The notes under the pieces were generated by a model, which saw only the letters and a list, made by a program, of their open reading frames with translations, had not been told where the DNA came from and did not search any database. DNA of 64,000 bases from Nemertoderma westbladi (taxonomy: Eukaryota; Xenacoelomorpha; Nemertodermatida; Nemertodermatidae): NCBI GenBank assembly GCA_032718475.1, contig JAUCBJ010007014.1:62001-126000 (forward strand), in the 5' to 3' direction. Both the position numbers and the translations under genes were made by a program. Positions 32,690 through 43,556 of this stretch are shown piece by piece. The first letter of the stretch is position 1; each line of letters begins with the position of its first letter.

Positions 32690-34031
32690 CTATTTCTTTC
32701 TCTGATACGCCTTTCTCCTCTTCGCTTGTCGACTCTCGTCGATCGCTAGAGCTGGAAGGGAAGCGTCAACATCCATCGTGAGCAACGCTTCGGCTTGTCT
32801 CCTGGCGACTCTTCCTTTCGATGGCATCAGGATCATATCGGTTCGTCTTTCCAACTCGGTGTTGCGCGCCTCTAGGAACCACTTTCTGTCACCGAACTCC
32901 TCTTTATACGAGTATAAGCGTCTAATGACTTCGAATGGGCCGAATAATCCGGCGCTCAGCAACAGATCCACGTAATGGAAAGGCAGCGTGGCCGACGTGT
33001 GGAGGCGTTCCGGGAAGGAGAAATACCCGCACGCCATCTCCTGCGCGATATTCCGAGCTTTTCTCCGAACCTTGGTCTTAACGTGGCTGTTTGCGTAGGT
33101 TTCAAACATGACCATATACCGCACGTATTGCAGAGGTTATAGAGGACCGGACAGACTGAAACATCGTGGCCCGATGTTGCGCAGTATGGGCAATAGAGTA
33201 TCCCGAGGAGCTGGAGGCACGAATCGGTAACCCGATTTCTTCTACTGCGTGGGCACTGCTCCGAACCGCAGTTACCGCACACTTCCAACTGCATCTCTCG
33301 ACCGGGGAATATCGGAATCGGGACGCCGACGTAATACTCGAGTTGTCGGTCGCTCTTTTGAATATTCGCGGTGGTCAGTAGCCTGGGCTTTGGCCGGAGG
33401 GATTCCGAGGAGATCGTCGGGAGTCGGCGCAGCGCTTGGACCCTTTTCAACCAGTATTGCTGAGCGGGACCGTTGATTGCTGGTACTCGGTACTCGGTAC
33501 TCGGTAACCCGATTTCTTCTACTGCGTGGGCACTGCTCCGAACCGCAGTTACCGCACACTTCCAACTGCATCTCTCGACCGGGGAATATCGGAATCGGGA
33601 CGCCGACGTAATACTCGAGTTGTCGGTCGCTCTTTTGAATATTCGCGGTGGTCAGTAGCCTGGGCTTTGGCCGGAGGGATTCCGAGGAGATCGTCGGGAG
33701 TCGGCGCAGCGCTTGGACCCTTTTCAACCAGTATTGCTGAGCGGGACCGTTGATTGCTGGTACTCGGAATCTCTGAAGACCAGTCTTCGCCACCCGGGAA
33801 AGGATATGGGGATAACCTTTGGCAAATATTGCCGAAGTCGCTCAACGCGGAGGTAGTGACTAACTCCCTCGCAGGGCTACCGGAGCCGAGTGGGGTTGAA
33901 ACGCCTGCTTCCGTCCTAGGTTCGGCCGAGGCAATCCGTTTGGCGGTCGGTTGGTAAGCGGCTTCTGGTTCGAGTTGTCGCTTCGGGGTGGAGAGTAGAA
34001 CGCCCTCATGTAGCCATAGTTCTTCCCCTTC
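32690..34031 (-). pseudogene. BEL-B accessory protein: zinc knuckles and C-terminal module
   Basis: Follows the exonuclease-like frame after a TAG (34032-34034), with the same frame open to 33549. After a shift near 33780 and a 277-bp duplication it continues in 33793-33272, 33450-32956 and 33124-32690. Visible: a degraded CGNCGSEQC finger, a canonical CX2CX4HX4C knuckle (CPYCATSGHDVSVC) and a LCNTCG remnant. A C-terminal module follows (ACGYFSFPERL, GPFEVIRRLYSY, WFLEARNTELERR), ending in a basic tail (RQAKRRKAYQRKK). The same order is seen in BEL-C 50535-51881. Probably nucleic-acid binding; function unknown. Ends 180 bp before the 3' LTR. Confidence 0.65.
33225..33767. repeat. Tandem duplication, 277-bp period
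   Basis: 33225-33490 is repeated at 33502-33767 with no difference that I can see, joined by three TACTCGG heptamers. The period is not a multiple of three, so it disrupts the accessory reading frame. Apparently recent. Confidence 0.9.
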
Positions 34032-35312
34032 CTAAGAAATCAGAGGCTCCTCCGCACCGAGAAGATCAGTAATCGTAGGGATGTCGTAAGGTCCGCTCTT
34101 GTCCCAGGAATTGATAACGGCGAGCGTTTTCGTCTCTCCCGGTGTAATGTTCTCGACCGCTTTGAATGCGTGGTTTATAACCTTGTTCCAGTCGTAGTTG
34201 ACGAAGGAAAGAGGAACCGCCGTAATGAGGTTATCGAGAGTTTTACAGATAAACTTAGCGACGGTGTATGATTCCATAACGACGTAGATGTAGTTCCGTC
34301 GATCCGGATTCTCCCACCTTTGGTGTATCGTCCACTTTCTCTCAATGTCCTTCCATCGACCCTCTCGCTCGCTCTTTATTTCTAATCCCGGGTATCCACC
34401 ATATATTTTATTATAATCCCGGAATTTCTGAGGTTTGAAGTCGATGCCACCGTTTAGCACTGCAAGGTAGCCAATCCCGGATTTCGTCTGTCTCACCTCT
34501 CGAAATCCTCGCATGAATTCGGCAAATCGTAACCAGGCTAATAGCGTTTGGGTGTCGACGCAATGACTAAGGGCGTTGAGGTCGTCTTGACGGTCTCTTC
34601 CTAAAGGAGCGTTCGCGTAGTCGTTCCGGACATCCGCTTTTATATCCAACCCGATTTTAATGACGTCAAAGTCGAAGAGGATCTTTTGGATTTCCGGAGG
34701 TACTAACCAGATCGCTCCGGCTGCCTGCACTTCCTGTCTGGGTGTCGGGAATATTTGACACACCAATACCAAACCATCCAGGGTTCCGAGGACGACGACC
34801 AAGGATCGACCGTATTCTTTCGCCTCATACTTTTCCTGGTAGTCGTCGCGATTCTGGATGATCGATATACGTTCCTCTCGTAGCGTCGCCGTACACTCCA
34901 ACAGGTTTCCCCAGTGGGTGAGGTACGTACTCTTGTCGTCGACGAAACTTTGACATCGCGCCAACGTAATCGCTTTTGAGGTGGGCGTCGCGTTTCCTTC
35001 ATTGTCGTATATCAAACATCAGGATTTGTAGACGCTTTGCCGGAATGTTTCCCAGAACGACGACTCGTCCCCTCCGGTTGCCTTTGCGTTCCGAGTTCTT
35101 TTCAGAAGAATCCTCATACTTGCATCGGACAACCGGAGCTCTCGTAGGTTCCGGGAATCCGGTCCCTCTCACCCGGTGAATTTAACGACTCGCACGTTCT
35201 CATTTATCAGGGCGTTCCAATTCGTATCAAAGTTAGGGGATCCAGGTTGCGGATATTCCAGTAGATCTATCGTATTACGTAATTCGCCGATAATTTGGCG
35301 ATTTGGGTCCAT
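34032..35312 (-). pseudogene. BEL-B accessory protein: DEDD exonuclease-like
   Basis: A probable 3'-5' exonuclease-fold protein behind BEL-B pol. The ATG at 35312 opens a 47-codon frame (MDPNRQIIGELRNTIDLLEY...) that ends at 35169. After a shift, coding runs to 34032 with a TGA just before LIYDNEG where BEL-C has Trp. Motifs, in RNase D/WRN order: I, IYDNEG (D-x-E); II, VIKIGLDIKADV (Asp); then VDTQTLLAW, SGIGYLAVLNGGIDFK; III, a Trp block (WTIHQRW) and YIYVVMES, where the usual Tyr-x3-Asp has Glu. The main open part is 35015-34032. Whether it is catalytic is unknown; the fold call is by motif reading only. Confidence 0.62.
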
Positions 35313-35319
35313 ATTATAT

Positions 35320-36480
35320 GTCCGTTGCAAATTAGATCAGTTAATTATAAGTCCAGAAAGTCTGAAACTATAGTGATTGCAGAATAATTAAGTTTATTTT
35401 TAATTCAGTTTATTAAATAACATTGCTATATAGGCATCTACCATCTATTGCTAATACATTCAGCATTTGTAGTTACTATAGCTATACATTAATATCCAAC
35501 CAGTTTTATGACTTTTTATGTCCTCTTCTTTTTCCAATTCTTTATTAATACATTTTATACATTTTTTTTGTCTTTTTTCATTTCTCATTATTTCATTTCA
35601 CATTTCATTTATTTCAATACATATTTCATCATTTAGTTCCACCATTTATTCTCAATTTTGTTTATTTCCACATCATCATTGGGGTTATAGCCCCCTGGCT
35701 ATCATCATTTGTTATAAGCTCAGCACCAGGGTGTGCATCATTAAATTTTCATCATCATACGCGTCATCATTCGGTTTATAGTAGAGTTGTCTGTTTCTTT
35801 TCATCATTTCCAACTACATTCAATCATCTTCTTTGGTAGATTTTTGTTGTGGAAGGGGTGTTACGCGGCAATCTGGGATCTACAGCTGGGCTAGTTACAC
35901 CGCCTATGCCCCAAACTGCGCACGTAACGGACAATGAAGACGCTGGGAGTGAAGTCACGTGGAATGCACCAGGGACCCACCAGAATAACACTCCCAACAA
36001 CATATTGCTCAGCCGACGAAGTCATGTGGGATGGGGTTACGCAACATTCTGGGATCTACAGCTGGACTCGTTACACCGCCTACACCCCAAAATCCACGCA
36101 ACGGTCCCACCAGAATAACGCGACTGAGAACATAAAACCTCTATCGTCGAAGTCATGTGGATGCACCATGGACCCACCAGAATAACGGGATAGAGGGGGT
36201 GTTGCGCGGCAATCCGGGATCTACAGCTGGACTCGTTACACCGCCTACGCCCCAAACTGCGCACACAACGGACAACATAACATACTACAATGGATACAAT
36301 GAATTCCACTTCAAATCTTTACCATTTCCAATAATCCAAGTTTGTTGGTCCCGATGACCAAAATCAGGGTAAACAATACATAAACGACCCTGCATCAGTC
36401 GAAACATCTGCAGGGTGACGCTGGACTCCACATAACACACGAGGAAACACAAATACCATTACGTGGTTACAGTTGGTTTA
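35320..36480. other. BEL-B spacer between pol and accessory ORFs
   Basis: Non-coding. A T-rich, CATT/CATC-rich segment (35515-35830) is followed by the tandem repeats at 35857-36280. Confidence 0.6.
35857..36280. repeat. Tandem repeat, about 160-180-bp unit, 2.5 copies
   Basis: Units begin near 35857, 36033 and 36197. Each contains GGGATCTACAGCTGG, GTTACACCGCCTA and CCCCAAA in the same order, with CACCAGAATAAC near the end of the first two. Copies differ by small changes. Confidence 0.8.
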
Positions 36481-36544
36481 AGGGGGTCCATTTTCATTGT
36501 CAGTAAATCACAGTTTAACAGTTTGTCAACAGGATGAGAAGGGT

Positions 36545-37882
36545 TTAAACGGGTTTATCATTGTCACCAATGTCCGCAGCAGGATTCTGAGTAGGGAACT
36601 TATCACCTCTCGTAGAGTCACTGCTGTCATTGCCTTCAAGAAGGCACAGCCTCTGGATAGGGCGTTGGTAGTGGCCCTTTGCCGTTCGTATCGTCACAGT
36701 CCTCGCAAGTCCGTCTTTGCTCGGGTGTATTGTCACGACTCGCGCCACAGGCCAGTGGATGCGGTCTTTAAGATCTTCTTTTACTAGAACCATATCGCGA
36801 ACTGCGACATTCCTGTAGGTGTTGTTCCATTTCCTCCTGGTCTGGAGGGTTATGAGGTACTCCTGGGCCCAGATTCTCCACCAATGCGCTGCCAACGCTT
36901 GGGCCTTCTTCCAATTTGTATGTCTTGCGATATCGTTGGGATCCGGAAACATGGTCTCTGGGAGAACATGGGTTTTGGGTCTCCCCAGTAGGTGGTTAGG
37001 AGTGAGGGGCTTCAGGTCTGTGGGGTCGTCGCGGATAGGGACAATGGGCCGGTTGTTCAGGGTAGCCATGATCTCGCAGAATGTTGTGCGGAGGGTGTCA
37101 TGGGTTACCCGGGTGTCTCCTAGAGCGACGCGCATGGATCGTTTCACTAAGTCGATCAATTTCTCCCATACCCCGCTCGTATGTGGTGCTAAGGGGGTCT
37201 GGAAGTGCCACTGTATCTGGTGTTCCTTCCAGACTTGGGATGCGGTGTTATTGGTAAACCATCCCTCGATCGCCTCTCTAAGTTCTCGTTCTCCTCCCAC
37301 AAAGTTTGTACCATCATCGGAGTACATGTGACGACATGTCCCGTTGTTTGCCACGAACCGACGCAGAGCGTTGATGAACGCGTGTTGCGTAAGGTTTACC
37401 ACAATGTCTAGGTAAATTGCCCTAGACCTAAGGCAGGTAAAAATTGCTCCCCAGCATTTGATGTTGGATCGTCGTTCGATGACCGTAAACGGTCCGAAAC
37501 AGTCCACTCCGGTGATGTAGAACGGTGGGGAATCGGACTGTAGACGGGTGGCTGGTAAGTCGGCCATCTTTTGTGTGAGTGGTGGCGCTAGATATCTTCT
37601 GCAGATAAAGCAACGTTTCAACACTTTCCGGATCAGTGGCTGGATGTGGGTGATCCAATATCTTTGTCTTATATTAGCTATAATCCAGTTCTGTCCTGCG
37701 TGATGGTTTTCCTCGTGACATTGTTGAATTAATAGCTTGGCTAGTGTCGACGTTCCGGGCAGAAGCTCCAGGTATTTAACCTCATATTCGACCGGGGCGT
37801 TTGCCATCCAGGTATTCAGTCGGATCAGTCCGTCCTCTCCCATCATTGGTCTCAGTTGGTAGACTGGGCTGTCCGGTTTCAA
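36545..37882 (-). pseudogene. BEL-B integrase and C-terminal domain
   Basis: 445 open codons, the integrase end of pol. The zinc site is H2C2 (HEENHHAGQNW to RCFICRR); the catalytic triad is TGVDCFGPF (Asp), YSDDGTNFVGG (Asp) and PHTSGVWEKL (Glu). The usual BEL C-terminal domain follows (YLITLQTRRKW, DMVLVKEDL, RPIQRLCLLEG). It continues the polyprotein from 37910, separated by one stop (the TAG closing that frame), so this domain on its own looks intact. Confidence 0.87.
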
Positions 37883-37909
37883 GGTTTTGCCCGCACTAAG
37901 TTGTTCCCA

Positions 37910-39246
37910 CTAATCGGGGAAACTTTCTCTTTGGACATATCCAACGATACACTTCTCCGCGATAATGAGTTCTTGTATACTTCGTTGAACTATCGGCTTG
38001 TTGTCTTTCCACCGTAGGAAGTTGCGAAGGGTTATAACGTGATGGATGAGCCGTCTCATTGATGAAGTTCCCTCGATCAACAGATGTAAAGACGCCGCTG
38101 GTTGAATGATCGTCGCAACGTTATAGTGCCTGCCCGAGTCCTTTGCAGGCTCAGTCAGACAACTATAAATTTCCACTGCGTTGCTTCTATGGACTTTACG
38201 GATCTCTTTGTCGTCCTCGGAGTATTTTCCGCTATCGAGTTCGGGGTCGAATCGGGTACTCCATGTTAATTGTGGCTGCTGTAGGAATTCCGGGCCTGTA
38301 AGCCAGAGTTTACTTTTACCGAGTTGTTTTGGGGTGGCGCCTCGGCTTGATAAGTCCGCTGGATTTTCTTTCCCGTTCACGTGGTGCCACTCTTCTCGGC
38401 CGGTACACTGTTTAATCTCCGTGGCTCGGTTCGCAACAAACGTAGTGTGACGCCGTGATGGAGAGTGAGATAATAGAGAACGATACTCGAATTGACCCAG
38501 AAGTGTTGAGATTCGATGGGGATTCGTAGGTTCCGCATGACCATGCGATTCTGTCTTACTGCCCAAACTGCAGCCTGTAGCTCGAGTCTTGGAATCGTTG
38601 CTACGAATTCCCTGGATACTGTCTTAGCTTTAGAAAATAAGAAGCTCGTATCGCCGTTTCCATCGTTACTTAGTCTTATTAAGAAGGTGACTACGCCGAT
38701 TCCGGTATTCGAAGCATCCGAGAAGGTATGGAGCTGGAAGATATCGGTGGGTAGTTTATCGAGGAAGAATGGTCGAGGGATCCGCATAAGATGTAGGTGT
38801 TCGAGCTGTTCCGTCCATTTTCTCCATTTGATGCTGAGGTGTGGGGGGAGTTCTTCATCCCATCCCAGTCCTTCTATCCACATTTCCTTAATCAGGTTCA
38901 TCCCAGCCAAGGTTACCGGAGATATGAAATTTAGTGGGTCAAAGATTGCGCTTTTTATCGACAAACATCCCCTTTTCGTCATAGGCTTGGGTAAGGGTTT
39001 ATATTTGAAAATGAATTCGTCTGATTCTATGTCCCATTCAATACCGAGTACACGGTGTTCCACATCCTCTGAATACATTTTGTTGTCGTTCAGTCGGATG
39101 TCCACCGGGAACTTTTCCATGAGTTCTTTGTTATGGGATCTGAACTTCACGAGCGGGAAACCTCCTTTCTTTAAACATTCTACCATCCCCATTGCTAGCC
39201 GATATGCCTCGTCCACATTATCTGCGCCGGCGCATCCGTCGTCCAC
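37910..39246 (-). pseudogene. BEL-B RT C-terminus and RNase H
   Basis: Two overlapping frames (39246-38377 and 38566-37910) with a shift near 38440. The RT catalytic YVDD lies at the very start, just behind a frameshift from the upstream frame. The RNase H region has LHTFSDASNTGIGVVTFL, IPRLELQAAVWA, FWVNSSIVLYYL and HHVNGKENPADLSSRGAT. Confidence 0.85.
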
Positions 39247-41693
39247 ATAGAAGCATCATCGGGGATGGTTTCTATGACGGTTGGAGGGAACTCGTTTTCG
39301 CACATAGCTGCCGTTCTCTTCAGCATGTCACTACATGCTACCGGCGAGTCCTTAGCGTTGAAGATCCTGACGATCATACGCATTACGTCTATGCCCTTCA
39401 TTGTAAGTTGACTAATCTCCTGTTGAGTTAGTGTTTTATCCGTCCATAGGATACGTTGACAGTCTGAGTCTCTTGGTAGCGTACGAACCTGGTGAAACAT
39501 AGCTTTGATGTCGCAGGTGAATGCTATCCAGTTTTCCCTAAACCTGATCAATACGCCAATGAGTGTACTATATATGTTGGGCCCCGTATAAAGCTGACTA
39601 TTCAGGGATTCGCCTTGATACATAGCAGCGGCATCATTAACTACTCGGATTTTCCCACCCTTCCGGGCTTCTACCACGTAGTGGGTTGGAAGATAATATG
39701 TTCTTTTACCCCCTTGCAGTTCATTCCGTGGTACCATTTCTGCTAATCCATTGTTAAGATATCCTTGGATTACGGTATTATATTTCTCCTTTATCTCGGG
39801 TTGGTCATTCAGCCGGCGGAGAATCCCCTTAAGTCGCCTAAGGGCCATGTTAGCGTTGTTTGCCATTGGTTTGTTTGGGTCCTTCCATAACATGGGTGAA
39901 CACCAGTGTCCGTCTTCGAACGTGGCCTGGTCCAGTACGTCCATACAATATTGATCCTCCTCGGACAGGTTTTTGTCCTTTTCAGCAAACTCTTGGGTCT
40001 CTAGATTAAAGTATTTAGTCATCTCTTGCTGGGTTTTTTCGTTCTCAAGAAATAAATCCTCGTCAAGGTCTGTAGCTGAGCAATAACCCACGGATGTTAC
40101 ATTCTCTTTAATCTGACATTTAGGAAGGTATGTATAGGTGTCGGTAGTCTCTTCCTTGATGCCGCAGAGTGTCCATCCCATTATTGTTCGTTCAGCGTAA
40201 AAACCGTCATCCTGCTTTATAGATTGGGCTACGTCTCCGGTGGGGATGTGTAATTCCGGTGTATCAAGTCCGATCAGTAGGGTGATGCGGTTTACATCCA
40301 ACGGCGGGCACCTTAGGTCTACGTCGTCTCGATCCAGCTGTATGAGGGGGGCGTACTCGGCCGATTGTCGGAACCGCACTCGGAGGTCTGTGTGTACCAA
40401 GGCATTCTTGATGGTGAGCTTAACTGTCTCGTAGCCCTTCATTACTCCTTCCATCTGGAGTTGCACCTCCCCAGATTCTACCTCTCTGTGGTCGGTAATA
40501 GTTTGTATGGGCCGTTTGCAAGGTTCATAGTCTAGGCCGAGTTGCTTGAGGAAATCCCGGTTGATGATGGTTTCGTCCGACCCGTTATCAAGGAACGCGA
40601 GCGTCGTCAAGGATTTGCCGACTCCCTGAATTCTTACTGGGATTACCTTGGCGAAGACCATGTAACGGCGATTTATAAGGTTGATCGTGGCTGAGATATT
40701 TGTCACTTGTGATGCGTTAGTGGAGGTTTTAAACGGGTTAGTTTCCCTTCGTTGAATCGTCCGGGATCCTTTGGAGATGTGGTTCGTCTCTCCTCTTCGT
40801 TTGGCTTCAATCCGGAAGGGGAGAGTGGTGAAGTCAAAGTTTGCGGGGATGTGGAGGAGCGTGTGATGACAGAGGGCGTTACAAACCGCACAACACGACC
40901 TTTGGTCGCAATCCTGAACGTAGTGACCTGTTCCAAGACACCAGAAGCATCCTCGGTGTTTCATAATCGCCTCGAAGCGTGGGATGAGTTCGGCAAACTG
41001 GAACTTCCTGCAGAATTCAACTTTATGTTTCTCTCCACAGTAGAGACAGAGAAGGGAGTTTGTGATGCCTTCCCTCTCGGGTGCCCAATTCGCGAGATAA
41101 CATGCCCATTCCTCGGCTGATGTCGGTTCCTCGTAGTCTTCGTCGTTGGAATCCTCTGCCATGGTGATGGCCATCGTACTCACCGGAGGGGAGCGGAATC
41201 TCGGTTTCTGAGTGGGTATCTTACTCCTGGAGTTGCTCTCTATTCCATCTAACTTGGCGAGACTCTGTTTCGAGAACATCGAATCATTCATGGCTTCGGG
41301 TATATCGTCCAGGAATGCCGACATTTCAAGGAAGCTGGGATCTCGATCTGGGTGTCTGCGCCGGAGATCTATGCATTTATAGGCCCACTTGCTTTGCAGC
41401 CATCCGGGGAACTTCCGGGCGATCTGTCAAAGGTTTAGGATGTTATTCACCTGGTCCTCCTTATTTAAGGGTTTTAGAGTGTAGTAGGCATCCTTCATGG
41501 AGTCTGAGAATTCCTGGATGTTCTGTGGTTCCCCTAGTGATCCCGCGTCTTGTATCAGTTTCTCTAGAGTTTTATTAATTATAGTCCCGGTATTTCCGTA
41601 TCTTTTGTCTAGAGTTTTCCATGCGTCGTAGTATGCTTCATGAGAACCTCCCTCAAAACAAGCGATGATTCGGCGTGGTTTGTCACCCAGGTA
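39195..41693 (-). pseudogene. BEL-B gag end, zinc knuckles, protease and RT N-terminus
   Basis: The frame runs from the TAA at 41694-41696, through a TGA near 41427, to 39195. It holds the end of gag, two zinc knuckles (CLYCGEKHKVEFC, CFWCLGTGHYVQDC) plus a Cys/His-rich CCAVCNALCHHTLLH, and a protease with TLAFLDNGSDETII (D-N-G in place of the usual D-S/T-G). The peptidase-RT linker and RT follow through VVNDAAAMYQGESLNSQL and FTCDIKAMFHQVR. A shift just before YVDD ends useful coding. Confidence 0.87.
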
Positions 41694-43160
41694 TTACGAT
41701 AAATATACCAGTTTCTGTGCGTCGGCTATGTCCGTTGATCCAATCTGCGCAAAGAACCGTTTCTTGAATCTGAGGTAATCGACGGGATCTCCTTCGAAGG
41801 TGCGGATCTCCATCTTGGTCATGGAGAGGCGGTTTTCCAATGCCCGGATAATGCCGACGTCGTCCGAACTGGAGTGGTTCGGAGGGTTATAGTTATTGGC
41901 ACTCTCTCCCATACTCGATGGATCAATGATAGGTGGAGTTTTAATGATGACGCGACTACGGGTTTGTGGTGTGGATGTAAATGGGTTGTTGGATCGGGGA
42001 GTGGCGTCCCGTTCCGAGTCCCTTTCAGGCTCGTACTTGGGTACACTCGTTGCCGTGGGGTTGGATGGGAAATACGGTTCCTCATTTTTAAGCGTAACCG
42101 GTGGGGGATGGAACACTGGTGCTTGTGCCGATAACGTAGACTGTATGGTAGGCGGGAACTCGGGTTTCGGAGGTTTCGCCGCCTGCGGTGTAAATGACTT
42201 CTCTAATTCCGGTATCGGTATTGGTGCATAGTCTTGATCTATATCCCTTTCCCAGTCCTCGTATAGTTGAATATCTCGTTCTATAAGTGCGGCTTTGTAT
42301 TCCGCGAGTTTCGCAATATCCGCATTCTTTTTGTGGGTGAGAATCGCTTGGGCCTCGGCGTGTTGTTTACGCATTTCTGCTTCCCATTTACGTTGTTCGA
42401 TCTCTTGTCTGGCCTCTTGTTCACGTTGTTCAGCCTCCTGTTTGGCCTCTCATTCACGTCGTTCAGCCTCCTGTCTATGTTGCTCAGCCCGCCGTTCGAC
42501 CTCTTGTTTGGCCTCCCGTTTTTGCATTTCGGTGGCAAATATATCTTGCTCGGTTTGCAGTTGAACGTACTCATCTTCCATCCGAGCTTTGAGGGCTATT
42601 GCCTTCTGTTCTCGTAACTGGTCTCGGAGTGGCTGACCCCCTTGAGAGCTGTGTGCTGAACCGGACACCGTGCTCCTAGCGCTGGAGTGTTGATTTCTAG
42701 AGGACCCCGTTCTCTTTCGATGTACTGTTGTCCTGGTGCTGGAGGTTCGCACTGATTCTGCGTCTGTTCTTTCAGCTCTCTTGTAGTACTGTTCCTCGTA
42801 GCCTCTCACAAGGCTGAGGGTCCTCCGGTGTTGTTTGCGGAACTCATCTAGATGGACAACATGTTCTTCTAATCTGGGGTAGTTTACCTGATCGGTGGAG
42901 GGAACGAGCTCTTGGTACGCCTGTATCATTCTTTCATATCGCTGTAAGATGTTTTGGATACTCTGAAGCTGAGTTTGTATCTCGTTGAGGGGGGTTTTGA
43001 CTCCCTTGAGTTGTTTCTCTATCCGTTGATACGCTCGAGTTACTCCGCCCTTGAGAGCCCCTAGTCGACGGGTCATGTTCTTGACGTTCGGTACCTCGTC
43101 AGCTTCCGAATCTGTGTGGTGGTCCATCTCATTGGTATCGGATACGTTGTTCGCCATCAT
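41694..43160 (-). pseudogene. BEL-B gag
   Basis: Gag opens at the ATG at 43160 and stays in one frame, broken only by a TGA at 42450-42452 and a TAA at 41694-41696. The first 230 residues are helical (a QLKGVKTPLNEIQTQLQSIQ region, then a Ser/Arg-rich part). A long Gln/Glu/Arg coiled coil follows, then a Pro-rich linker and the DUF1759 start IRTFEGDPVDYLRFKKRF. Upstream frame 43157-43348 overlaps the start codon by ATGA. Confidence 0.85.
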
Positions 43161-43348
43161 TCCAATGCCTCGTTGATAGCTAGATATGCGATGTCGTAGA
43201 ATAGTTCCTCATAGGTATTGTACTCAGGGTGGGCCACCCGAACGGTAATCCTGAATCGTCCGACGTTCGTTCCTTGTACTTCCACCTCAACGTGCCAGAT
43301 TCCTGGCTCAACTTGGATGATATCAATGGGTGTGATCGATACTTCCAT
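43157..43348 (-). CDS. Small ORF upstream of BEL-B gag
   Basis: 63 residues starting with a true ATG at 43348 (MEVSITPIDIIQVEPG), just inside the 5' LTR. Its TGA overlaps the gag ATG (ATGA at 43160-43157). The composition looks protein-like, with alternating Val/Thr strands then a helix, but I recognise no family. It may be a leader peptide whose termination feeds gag initiation, or gag's own first exon-like part with a shift. Confidence 0.45.
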   Translation of the reverse strand: MEVSITPIDIIQVEPGIWHVEVEVQGTNVGRFRITVRVAHPEYNTYEELFYDIAYLAINEALE

Positions 43349-43556
43349 TCCCTGTTAACAACTCTCCAATATGTGATCTGCCCACTACGAGTTGGTGAGA
43401 TCGAGTTTGTTGATTAATTAAACCACGACTTTGTCTTAACTCAAATACCAGAGTTTCCTCGTAGTGGGTGCTGGGTAAGCACGGAGAGAGTTTGAAGAGT
43501 ATTGTAGAATTCCCATCTTCCACCAGTTGAAATTGGCCGCGTTTAATTATCAATTT

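Noticed and set aside
32690-35312. Accessory ORFs of BEL-B as a separate nested transposon
   Set aside because: No internal target duplication or ends seen, and equivalent ORFs follow pol in BEL-A and BEL-C; kept as part of BEL.
35840-36310. Direct repeats at 35857-36280 as a CRISPR-like array
   Set aside because: Units are long and contiguous with no short repeat/unique spacer pattern; eukaryotic context.
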